Shown piece by piece: positions 1 to 11,891 of a stretch of DNA of 64,000 nucleotides (position 1 is its first letter; each line of letters opens with the position of its first letter). The position numbers and the translations under genes were made by a program. The DNA lies in NCBI RefSeq assembly GCF_000002995.4, contig NW_025062479.1:20642721-20706720 (forward strand), given 5' to 3'. Source of the stretch: Brugia malayi (taxonomy: Eukaryota > Nematoda > Chromadorea > Rhabditida > Onchocercidae). The notes below the pieces were generated by a model. It made no database searches, had not been told where the DNA came from, and was given only the letters and a program-made list of their open reading frames with translations.

Positions 1-1059
1 ACAAGAAAATTAAAGATTTAATAAATGAGGACAGTATCAACAAGGATACAAATATTTTGCTCATGAATGCAATTTACTTCAAAGCCACTTGGAAAAAACA
101 ATTCATGAAGATTTTGACCAAAGAAAGAGAATTTCACATTTCTGAAAACGAAATGAAACGAGTAAATATGTTAATATTTGTTACAATTAGCAGCCTCTAA
201 TTTATTTTAGAATGCTTACACATTGAATAAATAAATACATGTGCACTTTTTCATCACCATTTCTTTTCGTTCAGATACCGATGATGATGAATGACATTAA
301 ATTGCTTTATTACGAAGATAATCTTGTGCAAGTTATCAAACTACCTTATACTCGCCCTAAAATAGAAATGGTTTTCATACTGCCAAAAGCACGCTTCGGC
401 TTATCTGATGTTCTAGCAAAATTAACGGGTGAAGATCTATTCAAATATATTAATGATGCAAAAAAAAACTACGTTACCGTAAGTGATTCATTCAATTGTA
501 ATTAACTTCGCTAAACAAATTAGTGCATAAAATTATGGGTGACAAAAAAAAAAAAAGCATTTCCAATGGATTTGTTGCTTATTTTTGCTTGCTACCTTTA
601 TTTTATTCCGTTCTTTCTGTCATTTCGGAGTTACTTCAGGTCATTATACCAAAATTTCAAGTGAAAGAAAAATTAGATCTGAAAGAAGCTCTACAAAAAA
701 TTGGCATCACAGATGTTTTCAGTGGAACAGGCAGTTTTGGAGAGCTAGTAAATAATACAGTTTCAGTTTCTATTGGCAAAGTTATGCATGCAGGCTTCAT
801 TGAGGTTAGTGTGAACTTTCTTTTAATGGAAAATTAACAATCGTTTCTTTCTGAATATTTTGAAATTTTTTGGAAATTGTAAATTTTATTCTTTTCCTTA
901 CAGATAGATGAAAAAGGAACGGAATCAACGGCTGCCACAGTAGTTGATTTAATAGATCGTATGGGTACGCAGCGTCGTTTTGTTGCTGATCATCCATTCC
1001 TCTTTGCAATTGTTGACAATTTGAAGACTGTTCTATTCATAGGTCAATATGTGAAATGA
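1..1059 (+). CDS. Serpin A, 3' part (last four exons; gene cut by the left window edge)
   Basis: This is the C-terminal 227 residues of a serpin (serine protease inhibitor superfamily). Exons are 1-161 (partial), 275-478, 640-804 and 904-1059, with stop TGA at 1057. All three introns are GT-AG and phase 0. The first exon carries the serpin breach/shutter signature (MNAIYFKATW). The second carries the conserved s4B/s5B-type stretch (VQVIKLPY, then MVFILPKARFG). The third begins with the IPKF/DLKEALQKIGI region. The last carries the reactive-loop hinge EKGTESTAAT and the closing HPFLFAIV motif. Counting P15 from the Gly of EKGTE puts P1-P1' at Arg-Met, so a trypsin-like target is inferred. The small residues in the hinge favour an active inhibitor. 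Exon sizes 204 and 156 equal those of serpin C; the third exon is 6 nt longer. A polyadenylation signal lies 71 nt past the stop. The N-terminal half lies outside the window. Confidence 0.93.
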
Positions 1060-1129
1060 TCCTCTGAATAATACTTTGAATTTCAAGCTTTGCAAAATGT
1101 TGATATTTGATGCGACTTGATTTTTTTAC

Positions 1130-1135
1130 AATAAA
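1130..1135 (+). promoter_or_regulatory. Polyadenylation signal of serpin A
   Basis: This is a canonical AATAAA 71 nt downstream of the serpin A stop codon. It is the first such hexamer after the stop, and that distance suits a short nematode 3' UTR. Confidence 0.5.
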
Positions 1136-1139
1136 TCTA

Positions 1140-2590
1140 TTAAGAAATAGGTGTGCACATGTTGACAGCCTTATTAATAATTTCAAATTCTCCTTCAGTC
1201 CAAATTTTAGTCACAAAAAAAAAAAAAAATACATGCATAATTTATTCGGCATGCGGACATTAAGAAAATCTTATTTCATCAATTACTGTCTGGAGTTTGT
1301 GTTTTCTTATCAATTCTCTAACTTCATTTTCTAATCCTTCTAGTTATCTACAACATACAGCTTGTGACAAAATGATGTTGACAAGATTCTGAACTGTACA
1401 CTGTAGTGGGATTTTCACGCAAGAAGTTTGTGATTCTGTTACTTTCTCCCATTTAAATGAGCCTTTCGAATTACTCCGGAATAAGCAAATTGAAATTCTT
1501 GAATGGTGATAAGTTTCAAGAAATGTAATATTATAATTGGTAGTACAAAAGTTAGTGGATAACATTTAGTAATTTCGAGTAATTCTTCTGTTCATGCCTT
1601 TGCACCATGATATCAGAAAATACAATCTTTATCAAAATTGGATTCATCCAATTTTTTTTTCACCCATAATGAAAATTCATTAACCAATTAGCAATGCAAT
1701 ACGGTGTAAAGGTTGAAACAAAGGATAATAAAATATTAGTTAATTGATCCAATAAACAAAAAAATGTTATTTGATTGTAAATAAAAGTCATTTGGGAAAA
1801 CATGAGTAGTTATTGGTTATAAAATTTCATTATAAAATTTTATCACAATCCAGTTTATATTGCATCATCATAGCATTTCTTTCATGTTAGCCTATTAAAA
1901 TTCTCAAATATTGACCATATAATTTCACTTTTACTTGAGCTTCATATTTAATTGCTGTCATATATGTTACTACATCAACAAATAAATTATAAAAACTAAC
2001 TAACGAAACAATGAATATTGCAACATGATGTGAAACATGATGTGCGTCAATTTTGCTCACTCAATTATTTCAACTAAGCAGTTATATGCCTTTCCTTGAT
2101 TGCCAAACCTTGGGTTTTTCTTGGATTTAAGTATTATAAACATTACTGAAACACGTACATGTGTAGATTGTTATCATAAAAAAATTTTGATTATTTGAAT
2201 AACTTTATGGCAATTTGAATAATATTATGATAATTTAATTTAACATGATGACAATTTAAAAATATTTGTAATTATGAGAATTTAATCTCCAGGTGCGACA
2301 AATGATAATTAGAAAATGCTATGGAATACATTTACTTAAACACTGAATTGGATCAAATGCAATTTTACTCAAGCATATATCTATCTCTAAACGCTGAAAT
2401 AATAGTTTGTTTTCTTATTTATTAGTTATGGCTAATCAATATTCTAATCAATATCATATTATTTCTCTTCGTTGTTTTTACTTTCCCACTTTGTTGGTGA
2501 CATTAACCATTTGCTTATCTTTGTCCAGAGATATGAATAAATAGGAAATAATGCTAAGATTTGCAGAAAATTAACGAGTTGTTAGAAGTA
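1140..2590. other. Intergenic spacer between convergent serpins A and B
   Basis: No coding potential was recognised. The stretch from about 1,930 to 2,110 resembles 5,700-6,200 on the same strand (shared runs around ACAAATAAATTA, GCAACATGATG and TTATATGCCTTT or TTTATGCCTTTT). This suggests a diverged direct repeat flanking serpin B. Confidence 0.4.
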
Positions 2591-2591
2591 A

Positions 2592-2597
2592 TTTATT
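2592..2597 (-). promoter_or_regulatory. Polyadenylation signal of serpin B
   Basis: TTTATT on the plus strand reads as AATAAA on the minus strand, 46 nt beyond the serpin B stop codon. Its place and spacing fit the 3' end of that gene. Confidence 0.45.
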
Positions 2598-2642
2598 AAC
2601 TCTGTAACATAAGTGAAATGTATAAATCGAAATTTTTAGGCT

Positions 2643-4909
2643 TTAAATAAGAAACAACGTTTGATACAGCGAATTTTTTGAATCATCCGTAAAACTTATA
2701 TGCTTATTTGTTTTCTTGCAACATTCACCAGCAAACAGAACATCTTGAGACTTCCTAATAACAAAAAACAGGAATGGATGATTAGCATTGAACACAGTAC
2801 TGTACGGAAATATGAAACTTGGAGAATTGAATCCAGTTTCCTTCGTAGATTCCGTCCCTTTTTCATTTACCTGTAAAAATTTGACGGTAAATAAAACCCA
2901 ATAGTTTCTAGGTATGCAAATTTTTGAACCAAAAAATTGACATCGAACAAACCCCAAATGAAGTTTTGTGTATAATATTGCTAATAGAAACTGAATTGTC
3001 ACTAAGTGCATTGAAGTTAGCTTTTTTACTGAAAATATATGTGATGCCAATCTTTTTCAAAACATCCTCCAAATCCAACTTTTGTTGCAATTCGAACTTT
3101 GGTAATTTTAGCTGAAAAAACAAATTAGATTCATTAACATCTATTTTCGTCGTGATAAGTTTTTCTCGTTCCTGAAATATTTACTTTGAACTGACAAATT
3201 ATCTACTAAGAGGTTCTCAAAATGTTTAAAATGCAAGAATTTCAGCCAATGAAATACATTTATAGAAATTAATTTGACAAGGAAGAAATTTTTTCACGCT
3301 GATCACTTTGAAATTGCTTTATTTGCTGCAAGTGCTTGCTTTACGAGTTTTTTCGGACAAATGGCAACTCAGAATTGCTTATCATAACACATCATTCCGT
3401 ATGATTTCTCGTAATTTGTTTGAAAAAAAAGAAAAAATAGTAATTTACCTCTACTTTAGTTGGCACAGCATTTTCAATGTACCGTCTTAAATGCCTTCCT
3501 GTCATCTCTTCGCGAACCTTATGTAATTCAAAACGAGCTTTTGGCAATATAATTACCATTTCTATTTTATCGCTGACATAAGGAAGCTTGACAACTTGTA
3601 CAAGTTTGTCTTCGTAATACTTCAGTACTGCATTTAATTGCATCATTGGCATCTGAACACGATGTAATCGCTTAACATACAAACATATTTGGAACAAACA
3701 ATAAATGCAGAAAAGAAAAAAAAAAAAAATTTGATAGATTGTTCTAACTATAATATTCAACAAAACATTTACCATAATCTTTTTGCTTTTAGAAACTTGA
3801 AACATTTCATTCTGAGTTTTATCGGTGAAGAACGGTTTCCTCCAAACAGCCTCAAAGTGAATTGTGTTCAGCAGTAGCATTTTGGTTTTTTGTGAATTAA
3901 TTTTGGTCGTTTCCATCAAGTCCACAATCCTATTGTTGGTGTTTTTCGAAGCCCATCTATTAATTTCCTGAAAAAAAGAATTATGTTGCGGTACTTAATC
4001 GAAAATCGCAGATCAAATGAACAAAATTGAATTTTCTGGAAATAGCAATAGGAATAAATAAATTTAAAAAACAACAATAACAACAACTATCTTATCCCTT
4101 CTTCATATTCATTTTTATTTTTTATCATTAATCATGCCTTAATAAGTTGACCACTTCGTCCATCATTGAATCTATGTAGCGTTTCGCCAAAATAAAATTG
4201 AAATATATGGGGAATGCTCGGCTTTATTGAAAATTCTTTTGGTACATATAAACGATTTGCTATATTTAGCATATAACTTTTACTCTTTGTACCATCGCTA
4301 CTTGCCAATAATTTACCATAATATTCTTGAATTTGTGTTTTCCTTGCATCTAAAAGAATCAGTTAAATATTTATGAACTTTGATCAATATGGCATTTTTA
4401 GTGCCAAGAAGAAACTTTCCAATGACCTAAAAGTAGATTAAACTGCTCGATTAAATTATTCTTCAAAATTGTAATTACTTCTTCCAAGAATTTCCGACAA
4501 TTTTTGCTTGGTTTCACCATCAGCTGCGAGATAAAGCATAAAGAGTGCGGTTGATATTGAAGCAGGGGATGAAATCGTTGATTCATCGTTCTGTGCTATT
4601 TCTTTTATCAAAGCAACAGCGAAGTCGAACTGTGCAGTGTCCGTCGACGAACTGGAAAAGTTTATTGAAGAAAAAATTTAAGATTAAAAAATATATTTAA
4701 AATTAAAAATATAACAAAAAAAAAGTGTTTTTGTTGATGGTAAGATGCTAGCAATGACATCATTAGCAATAGCTATTTGAATAGTTTGTTCAAAAAATAT
4801 TTGTTATTTCAGAAATTTTTAGTTCTCCAACGTACATTTCTCCAAATATCACTACAAATTGAAAACTCGCAAAAAGAAGCAGTGCAGCTGTGATTGTTTG
4901 ATTGATCAT
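2643..4909 (-). CDS. Serpin B, complete seven-exon gene with atypical reactive loop and C-terminal tail
   Basis: Exons in transcription order are 4909-4836, 4651-4479, 4349-4138, 3967-3773, 3652-3449, 3111-2953 and 2870-2643, giving 414 residues. The start Met opens a hydrophobic leader (residues 1-24, including ITAALLLFASFQFVVIFGE) that looks like a signal peptide. Serpin marks include SSPASISTALFMLYLAADG (shutter), LLLNTIHFEAVW (degenerate form of NAIYFKGTW), VQVVKLPYV, KLPKF and NHPFLFFVI. The hinge reads EKGTESTKET. Lys at P10 and Glu at P9 replace small residues that inhibitory serpins need for loop insertion, so an inhibitory role is doubtful. Counting gives Phe-Ile at P1-P1'. After the usual end (LFAGE) there are about 25 extra residues rich in Lys and Ser, starting CCKKTNK. 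The third intron starts with GC, not GT. Six exons match serpin C in length to within one codon, which argues against a dead copy. Confidence 0.88.
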
Positions 4910-6180
4910 CCTAAAATATCAATGAAGTTCCTAAATAAATATCTGAACATGAAATAATACAATATTATAGACAGAACCTATCATCGAATTTTCTACATCA
5001 CCTAAATTGGTGTTTTCAAGGCTTAGGATCATTTGAGAATGGAAATTTATAGTGGTACCATTCATTCTCTTCCTACCTGTCGAAATGACGAGTACAACTG
5101 TGGTCTTTGGTTTTATTTATTAACTATCTGGAATGAATGATTATGAATTGTTAAGGTATCATTCGCAATCGATGATCAATGCTTGCAAATGTTGCATTCC
5201 TTTGTATATTTCAAATAAAATCTAGCTTAATTTTATTTAGGCGTACTACTTGCTTTTATATTTCCAAATTGCTCTAAAAATGTGCTTTCAATTTTGAAGC
5301 ATCAAAAATCTGTTCTATTCAGAGGTCGCAATTTTGCGAAATTCGACTCTTTTACAACATTCTAAATGCAACATCTTTTTTCTGCTACTTCCGTTAAATA
5401 TATAATTTTTTCCCTTTTTCGTTTTTATTGATGATAATTATTCTTTCTATTCAAAAGTTATAGTTTGCAAAAAGTCAACAAACTTTTGCTGATTCAGTTA
5501 CAACATGTAACATTTGCCGTTTTCTATTACCAATTTGTAGTAATTCCATACCACATCCTCATTCCATTTCTTCAATGTTAAGCTGTTAAAGCAAACATTA
5601 ACCACACAATTTCACCCTTCCACAAACTTTAGACAAATTTTTGAAGAATTTTTTTAAAGTTTTGCTTTAACATGATGTTTCAAGGGCAACTAATTTTCTT
5701 GTATTGTTACTACAAACTTAGTCTGTGCTACATCCACAAATAAATTACTAACTAACAGAACATATCAAGAAACTGGGTTATAACAAATTTCTATAAAATT
5801 TATAAGATTAAAGACTGTATTAGTTGAATGCTAAGCCAAGTATAAGACCGGACTCCACCAAGAAGCTGTTTATCAATTTGTCTTCTCTTTATAGCTGAGT
5901 CTCAATTTTATTGTTAAAGTGTTGTAATCTGATCACCAAATTAAATTTTGCTTTCAGATCTTCGAGTCCGATGAGTCCAAAATTGAAGACTTTTCCTTGA
6001 GCTTTATATTTCATATAATGTTTCATGCTGAAACTAATCCCTTTGTTTGTCATTGCAACTTAGTTCTTAATTTGCATTACATTTACTAATCACCAATTTT
6101 AACTAAGAAAGCAATGAAATATTACAATTCTTCAGCAACATGATGCAAAAAATTCTGCCCACTTGATTATTTCAAAAATT

Positions 6181-6238
6181 TATTTATGCCTTTTTTAGTT
6201 CTAAATATGTATTTATGCCTTTTTTAATTCTAAATATG
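6181..6238. repeat. Tandem duplication, 2 x 29 bp
   Basis: Two adjacent 29-nt units (6181-6209, 6210-6238) begin TATTTATGCC and end CTAAATATG. They differ at a single base (G/A) in the middle. Confidence 0.8.
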
Positions 6239-7111
6239 TACCTATTACATGTCTTGTTTTTTTATCAAATGAATTGTATTGACTTTTTTTTTGGATAGAA
6301 AATTTGTAAACATCATCAATACGCTTTGCTTTCGGTATTTTCACGTGTCATATGTGTTCCTCTCATTACTCTGTTATTAGTTTACCACAAATATGACGAA
6401 TATGCTATGTCTGTCGCTTCTGTTGTTTTATACTGTGATTTTTATATGATTGTTCATAACAATTCCGTTTTTGTTTCCAATTACCGAATTTAATGATAGT
6501 TAAAATATCGGAAACCAATATACATGTAAGTGTTTCCGGTTTGATAATCATCGTGTTTCAATCATTCTGCTAATCAGAACTTTCTTTACATAATTTTTTT
6601 TGTTCATACATACCCAGTAGGAATTTATTAGACAAATTTATCAGGATGTTTATTGTAAACAAGCCCTACTCTATGCATATACTTGTGCGTTATACAAATG
6701 ACATTATAGTTGTACAGATTTGGCTTGAACTACTACTCCTCCTCCTATATTACTCATAATTTACTACATATTTTGATATTATTACACTATTGCTATTCAC
6801 GTCCTAGCGCATCCCTCCAAAATCAACAAGTAATGAATCCTTTGAAAAAGAAGAAAACCGACCTTCAGCAAATATTCAAGTGTGTTAAGCAATGCTCACC
6901 GAAAACAAATAATTCCCAACACTAAACCAGTAAGTTTCACCATTTACCTAATGACGATTTCGGATTGCTTCCTGTCGTTCCTCATTACCACTTGCTTTCA
7001 CCGATGCTACCCCATCTTAGAGCTCTCTTCGCTATCTTCTGGCAATAAAGATACCCGCTGCGCTTCTGCTAGGGAACCCTCGACTTTGTTGTCATTTTCA
7101 AAAATAAAAAG

Positions 7112-7152
7112 ATTTAATATAAAAGAGCCACTTTGCCTCTTTTATATTAAAT
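7112..7152. repeat. Perfect inverted repeat (16-bp arms, 9-nt loop)
   Basis: The left arm 7112-7127 (ATTTAATATAAAAGAG) is exactly complementary to the right arm 7137-7152, with loop CCACTTTGC. It would form a stable hairpin in DNA or RNA. No gene or terminator context is known. Confidence 0.85.
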
Positions 7153-7951
7153 TCCGGCTCCTGAATGCCGATTCCTCTTCCATTTTGGTCTTCTCTGTCT
7201 CACTCTCTTTACATTTCTTGTGGGCATTTTGCCCATCGTATGTGCCAACCTCCTGTCACATCTGCTAAGCAGGTTGTTAGCAAATCTTTCATGCTGAAAA
7301 GCATACAATATTGTGAAAGTTGGGGTTCAGTTTGAATACAACTTTGTTATGCTCAAAGACCTTCCTTGTTTGTTATTGTAGTTGGTGTGGATGAATGCAT
7401 TGAATGATAGTATGTTGTAACGATTTTATGTTCTAACAACCACAACACATAGATATTAATTTAAAGCAACAATACTGATAATTTCGTAGAGTATCTATGA
7501 ATTTGATGAAGAAAATGTATAAATGAACAAATTGATGGGGAAATGAACTGAATAGTGAGTGACGGAGAGCAGTCGAATTGTAGCTTACTGGTAAGGTAAT
7601 AAAACTGACTGAGACAAAGGATTTAAATTCTTATATAGTGGACATTGACTTTCAACAAGAACATGATTATTGAGTGAGGAGCTATCAGCTGATGATCTCT
7701 CCTCTTTATAGGGTTATCGTAGCTTCTCAAAGGATGACTATCGCTTTAGAAAACCTTTACAGTATTTCGACATTGCAAGCACATTTGATTTTGAACAAAG
7801 TAATTTTTAACGTATTAAACAATGCACATACCCTTTGTTATCAAAAGTAGATAAGCTCAACTGCGATGGGAAGATGAATGTTGAAATAATGTTGCTTATA
7901 TTATGTATAATTTGAAACAGCTTTACATTTCTAATGTCCAATTAAAACGAA

Positions 7952-8040
7952 TTTTAGTACTATGGATTAATACAACTTTATTTGATATATTTTGTAAGTT
8001 ATTTGGAGGTTCGCGAGATTATTTCGAGTTTTGCGACATA
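7952..8040 (+). repeat. Dispersed repeat, copy 1
   Basis: This shares a long, nearly identical run with 10,489-10,573 in the same orientation. The conserved cores are TTTATTTGATATA followed by GTTATTTGGAGGTTCGC. The two copies differ by scattered substitutions and small indels and lie about 2.5 kb apart. They could be ends of a decayed mobile element, but no coding remnant lies between them. Confidence 0.55.
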
Positions 8041-8319
8041 TAACACTCCCTTTAAAACTTTATAACTTCGCCTTTATTAAATTAAACGCATCTCTTATAA
8101 TTTTTCCATGCTTCAATTAAGCAAGTAAGGTAAAGAATGCAAGATCAGTCCATAAAAAATAAATTGAACGAAAGGTAAAATAATTATCTGCTCCGTTATT
8201 AACAGAAATTCTTGTAATTTATAAAGTCTTATTAAGTTCATTATCCAAATGCTGGAGGATGTCAAAAATGTTTGGAAGTTCTGCAACAAGCATTCTATAA
8301 AATAAGAAAATTGGTTAAA

Positions 8320-8580
8320 CCTTTTGATTAGAACCGAAAAAAGTACCTAATCAATTGAAAATCTTAACAGTGCTAGGAATAGCAATAATTATAGTAGCAG
8401 CACTAAAATAAGTATGAGTATCAATATCCAGCCCAACCGTATATATATATATGATGTCCCCAAACAGAAATACCAGGGATAGCAATTCAAATAGAAGCAA
8501 AAATTAAACTAATCTGACTAAATAAATGATCCTCATCAGTTAAAAACAAAACATATTCTTCACTACCATAAACACTTAAC
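8320..8580 (-). pseudogene. cox1: Nuclear mitochondrial insertion (NUMT): fragment of cox1
   Basis: Read on the minus strand with TGA as Trp, the segment gives consecutive cytochrome c oxidase subunit I pieces: a stretch ending SVWGHH, then, after a frame change, [20 protein letters not shown], then VKIFNWLGTFFGSNQK. The order and spacing are those of the COX1 region between transmembrane helices VI and VIII, and His-His (HH) are copper-centre ligands in the family. A run of AT dinucleotides at about 8,440-8,453 inserts 4 bp after the HH codons and breaks the frame, and TGA interrupts the standard-code frame. This is therefore a dead nuclear copy, not a gene. The ends are approximate; similarity fades above 8,560, and a poly(A) run follows at 8,610-8,630. 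Confidence 0.82.
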
Positions 8581-10488
8581 AATAAAAATATTAATTGATT
8601 AGCAAATTCTTAAAAAAAAAAAAAAAAAAAACTTAATCTTTCTTTATCATTCTATTCAATACAACCTTAAATCATTTCTTATTCTCTGTTACTGTTAACT
8701 ATAAAAGAACGAACCATATGTGAAGAAAATGATAAAATTAAGGATATATATCAAAATGTGATCTGTTCACTAGTGAATAATGCAGAACAGGTAATATAAT
8801 AACAGTTTTAAGATGAATGGAAATAATTAATCGCAAATTATTTTTTTGAGATGATATTAGCTAATAGCATTAATAATTCCTATTTGACATATTTCTTCAT
8901 GTTACTGTTTAATGGGAAACTCGCTAATGATATGATTTGATAAATAGATAAGAAATTTTCCTCTATCGTCTAATTCCAAGTTCACAGATGTCTTTTTGAT
9001 CACCATTATTTGTTAGTTTCATCTTGATAGAGGCTCCATATATTGATTTCCTCTTCTGTTATTCCTTCTGATTATGCCTGTGTTGTTAATATCCACTTTG
9101 CATTTTTTTTTTTTTTTTTGTAATTTCTTCTAATAAATAATGGTAGGAACAAAATTTCTTTCCGCAGGTTAGTTTAAAAAATTTCAAAAATCAAACAGTC
9201 TTCTCAGTAATTATCCATTTACTATACAAAATAAAGTGAATTATTTTTCTTTCAAAATTTCGAATTATCTTTGCAATTTTCGTAATAATGGTTTCTTCAA
9301 ATTCATTACTACCACTATATTCAAATTTACATTGTGGCTAGTCCGATTTTTTCCTTTCAGACGATTGAGATCCTTTCGACCACTGTTGCAATTTCGAAGT
9401 TTAATCAGTGAGAGACTGTTGGTAGCTAAATTTGTAGATTTTATTCACTCGATATATAGCAAAACACAAATTTTGTTTTCTGTATTCTTGCGACTTAGTT
9501 TTGCACAAATCGTGGGAGTAATTTTGTATAATTTTTGATCCAATAGAGAGCACATTTAGGGTCTGACCACAGTGTAACAGGGTTATTTTCCAAAACTATT
9601 TTGGTATGAACTGCGCTGCTCTTAATATAGATAATAACTCAAGTTTAGATATAGATATATCTTTGGTTAGAGCAATTCAGGATTTGGCATAAATCAAAAA
9701 TGACTTTGAATTTATAGTCTCATAGATTGAGTTCATACGTAGTTGTAAAACACACAATGGAAACATCCGCAAATACATAGATTTCAACTTGTGGTGAATA
9801 TATTATCGCAAATCCCAGCAAATCTATTATATTTGTTGACCATTCCTTGACGCATTGTATTGTTGTTCATCTTTATTTAAAACTTAATCCCAAGATTTAT
9901 TTTTTTTTTATAAATGTTGGATAAATAATTTCAGTTGTGTATCGTCGAAGGAACTAAGAAACTCAATAGATCATATTGTACAGTTTCGAAAGTTAGAACT
10001 TAAGATTGTTAAGATTTGAAATTAGAACTTAAGATGGTTGTAGCTGATTAAACTATTCTCCGTATCTTTTAAACGAACCCCTGAACTCTTTCATCTAAAT
10101 GTTTGAAAAAAAAAAAATTGCATAAGTGATTTACTTTGCTAGAAACTATCATCATACAAACTATATATATATCTTTTTTTTCGTTTTAGCAAGAATAATA
10201 TAAGTAGTAAATTTCATAAATGCAAAAGCGACTGAAATGACTTTGTGGTAAATGCTTTTAAACTCAGTTAAAAGAAAATTTCTTTATTAAAAAATTTCTA
10301 ATCTTGCAAAATCAATTGTTTCTCAATAGCTCCGATATAAGTAACCTCCCCACATGGCCAGTACTATACAGACACAAAGATATGATCCACAATAAGCAGT
10401 TCACATACAGAAAAGAGATCAATCTAACAAAGAGCTGTCAGTATATAAGATAAATGCCAGGAAACCAAGTAAGAAATAAGTCAATCTT

Positions 10489-10573
10489 TAGTTTTATGGG
10501 GGTAATACAATTTTATTTGATATAATTTGTACGTTATTTGGAGGTTCGCAAGACTTATTTCAAATTTCGTGAT
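10489..10573 (+). repeat. Dispersed repeat, copy 2
   Basis: This is the second copy of the element at 7,952-8,040, in the same orientation, sharing TTTATTTGATATA and GTTATTTGGAGGTTCGC. Confidence 0.55.
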
Positions 10574-11891
10574 AAAGTCAATGAGTGTCAACGATTTGAG
10601 TGATCGCATAATTTGTAGTGTTTTACACAATTATTTGTTCTTTTCTCTCCGTAAACAAAGGGTGAATGAAGTAACATTTTATAATATACAAAGACTTCCG
10701 ACTATCGATAAATGGAATGGCGAAAAAAAGCTTAACAAATAGGTTTATACCAGAAAGTTCTATACCCAAAATAAACCAAAAGCACGTACAACTTATCAGC
10801 TGATTATCACTTATTAATTGACAAAGTGCATATATAAATTAAAAATAAACAAGGTGTAAACTGAATTTACAAAACATCATGTATATATGTATATATATAG
10901 AGAGAGAGAGATAAAGTGGGCATAGAAGCAACTTACTCTTCGTAGAATGATATTCAAAATTATGAAACAATTAACTAATTAAACTATGTGGATAAGCACA
11001 AAATCATTCTTTAAACGGCTTAAAATAAAAGCCTTTGAGATGGTTTACGAAAATTACAAAATGTATTCATCACATATTTTTCCTTTCTTTATATGCTGCG
11101 CAGATGAAACAAATCAGGAACAGTTAAAAGGGTTCTATCATTTTCTGGAACAAAGTTACACTTGGAGCAAAACAATTTCTAATAGTGCTAAATCACCAAA
11201 AAAGCTTTATGTGCGTTGTAAAAGATATTGATCTATTGCTTGATCTATTCCTCTTCTTATACCCAAACCTTTTACTTTTACATCACTGGGTAAGTTATTG
11301 TATTTTTATACATTTTGTTATATTTTAGTTTCAGTCTGATATCTGTCAGCTGCATGCACGATTTTCAGCAAATATGGAGTATGCCAAAATATATGGCCCG
11401 AATCTGCCAACCCACTGTAAAAAAATGACGTTAGACAGTATTAGCAGCCTTTCACTCATTTGTTTTACTTTAGATTTACAACAGTATCAATAATTGCTAG
11501 TTACGCATGTCGGAAAAAACCAAATTGCAATAATATATCAGAACAAAATTTTATTAATTCATGAGACTGGAGATTGATTAAACTGAACATTCTTCAAAAA
11601 AATGTAAAAAGTGTTCCAAACTGTATTTCACGTAAGTAATCATTTATCCATTCTCATAAATAACACCTCTAGAAATTACCAGTATATTATCATTAATATT
11701 TTGTGAGTTGTTGACGAATAAAATTCGTTACAATAGACGGTGAATCGTCTTTACAAACTCCAAACTATAATCAGGAAGCTTCCCTAACAAATCCCCATGT
11801 TCCCGGTATGGAACATTTTGTCGCAAAATTTTAGTAGGGTAGGAAATATGTTCGATGAACCCTAAACTTTTTGTTTTAACCATGCGTAGGT

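Larger units (their letters stand above)
4910..8319. other. Intergenic, left half of the serpin B-C gap
   Basis: No gene could be supported. Notable contents are a 29-bp tandem duplication (6,181-6,238), a somewhat less AT-rich block at about 6,880-7,270 with no recognisable protein, a perfect 16-bp inverted repeat (7,112-7,152) and one copy of a dispersed repeat (about 7,952-8,040). The serpin B promoter should lie just above 4,909; no clear core element was found. Confidence 0.5.

Noticed and set aside
2643..4909. Serpin B as a pseudogene
   Set aside because: All seven exons keep frame and length, and the only odd splice site is a usable GC donor; the altered hinge fits changed function as well as decay.
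6710..7268. Two overlapping open frames (71 and 128 codons) as a gene
   Set aside because: No recognisable domain, no splice logic, and a hairpin runs through the middle; the frames may only reflect the locally lower AT content.
9236..9538. 100-codon open frame in the serpin B-C gap
   Set aside because: Phe- and Arg-rich composition typical of random AT-rich sequence; no family match and no splice partners.
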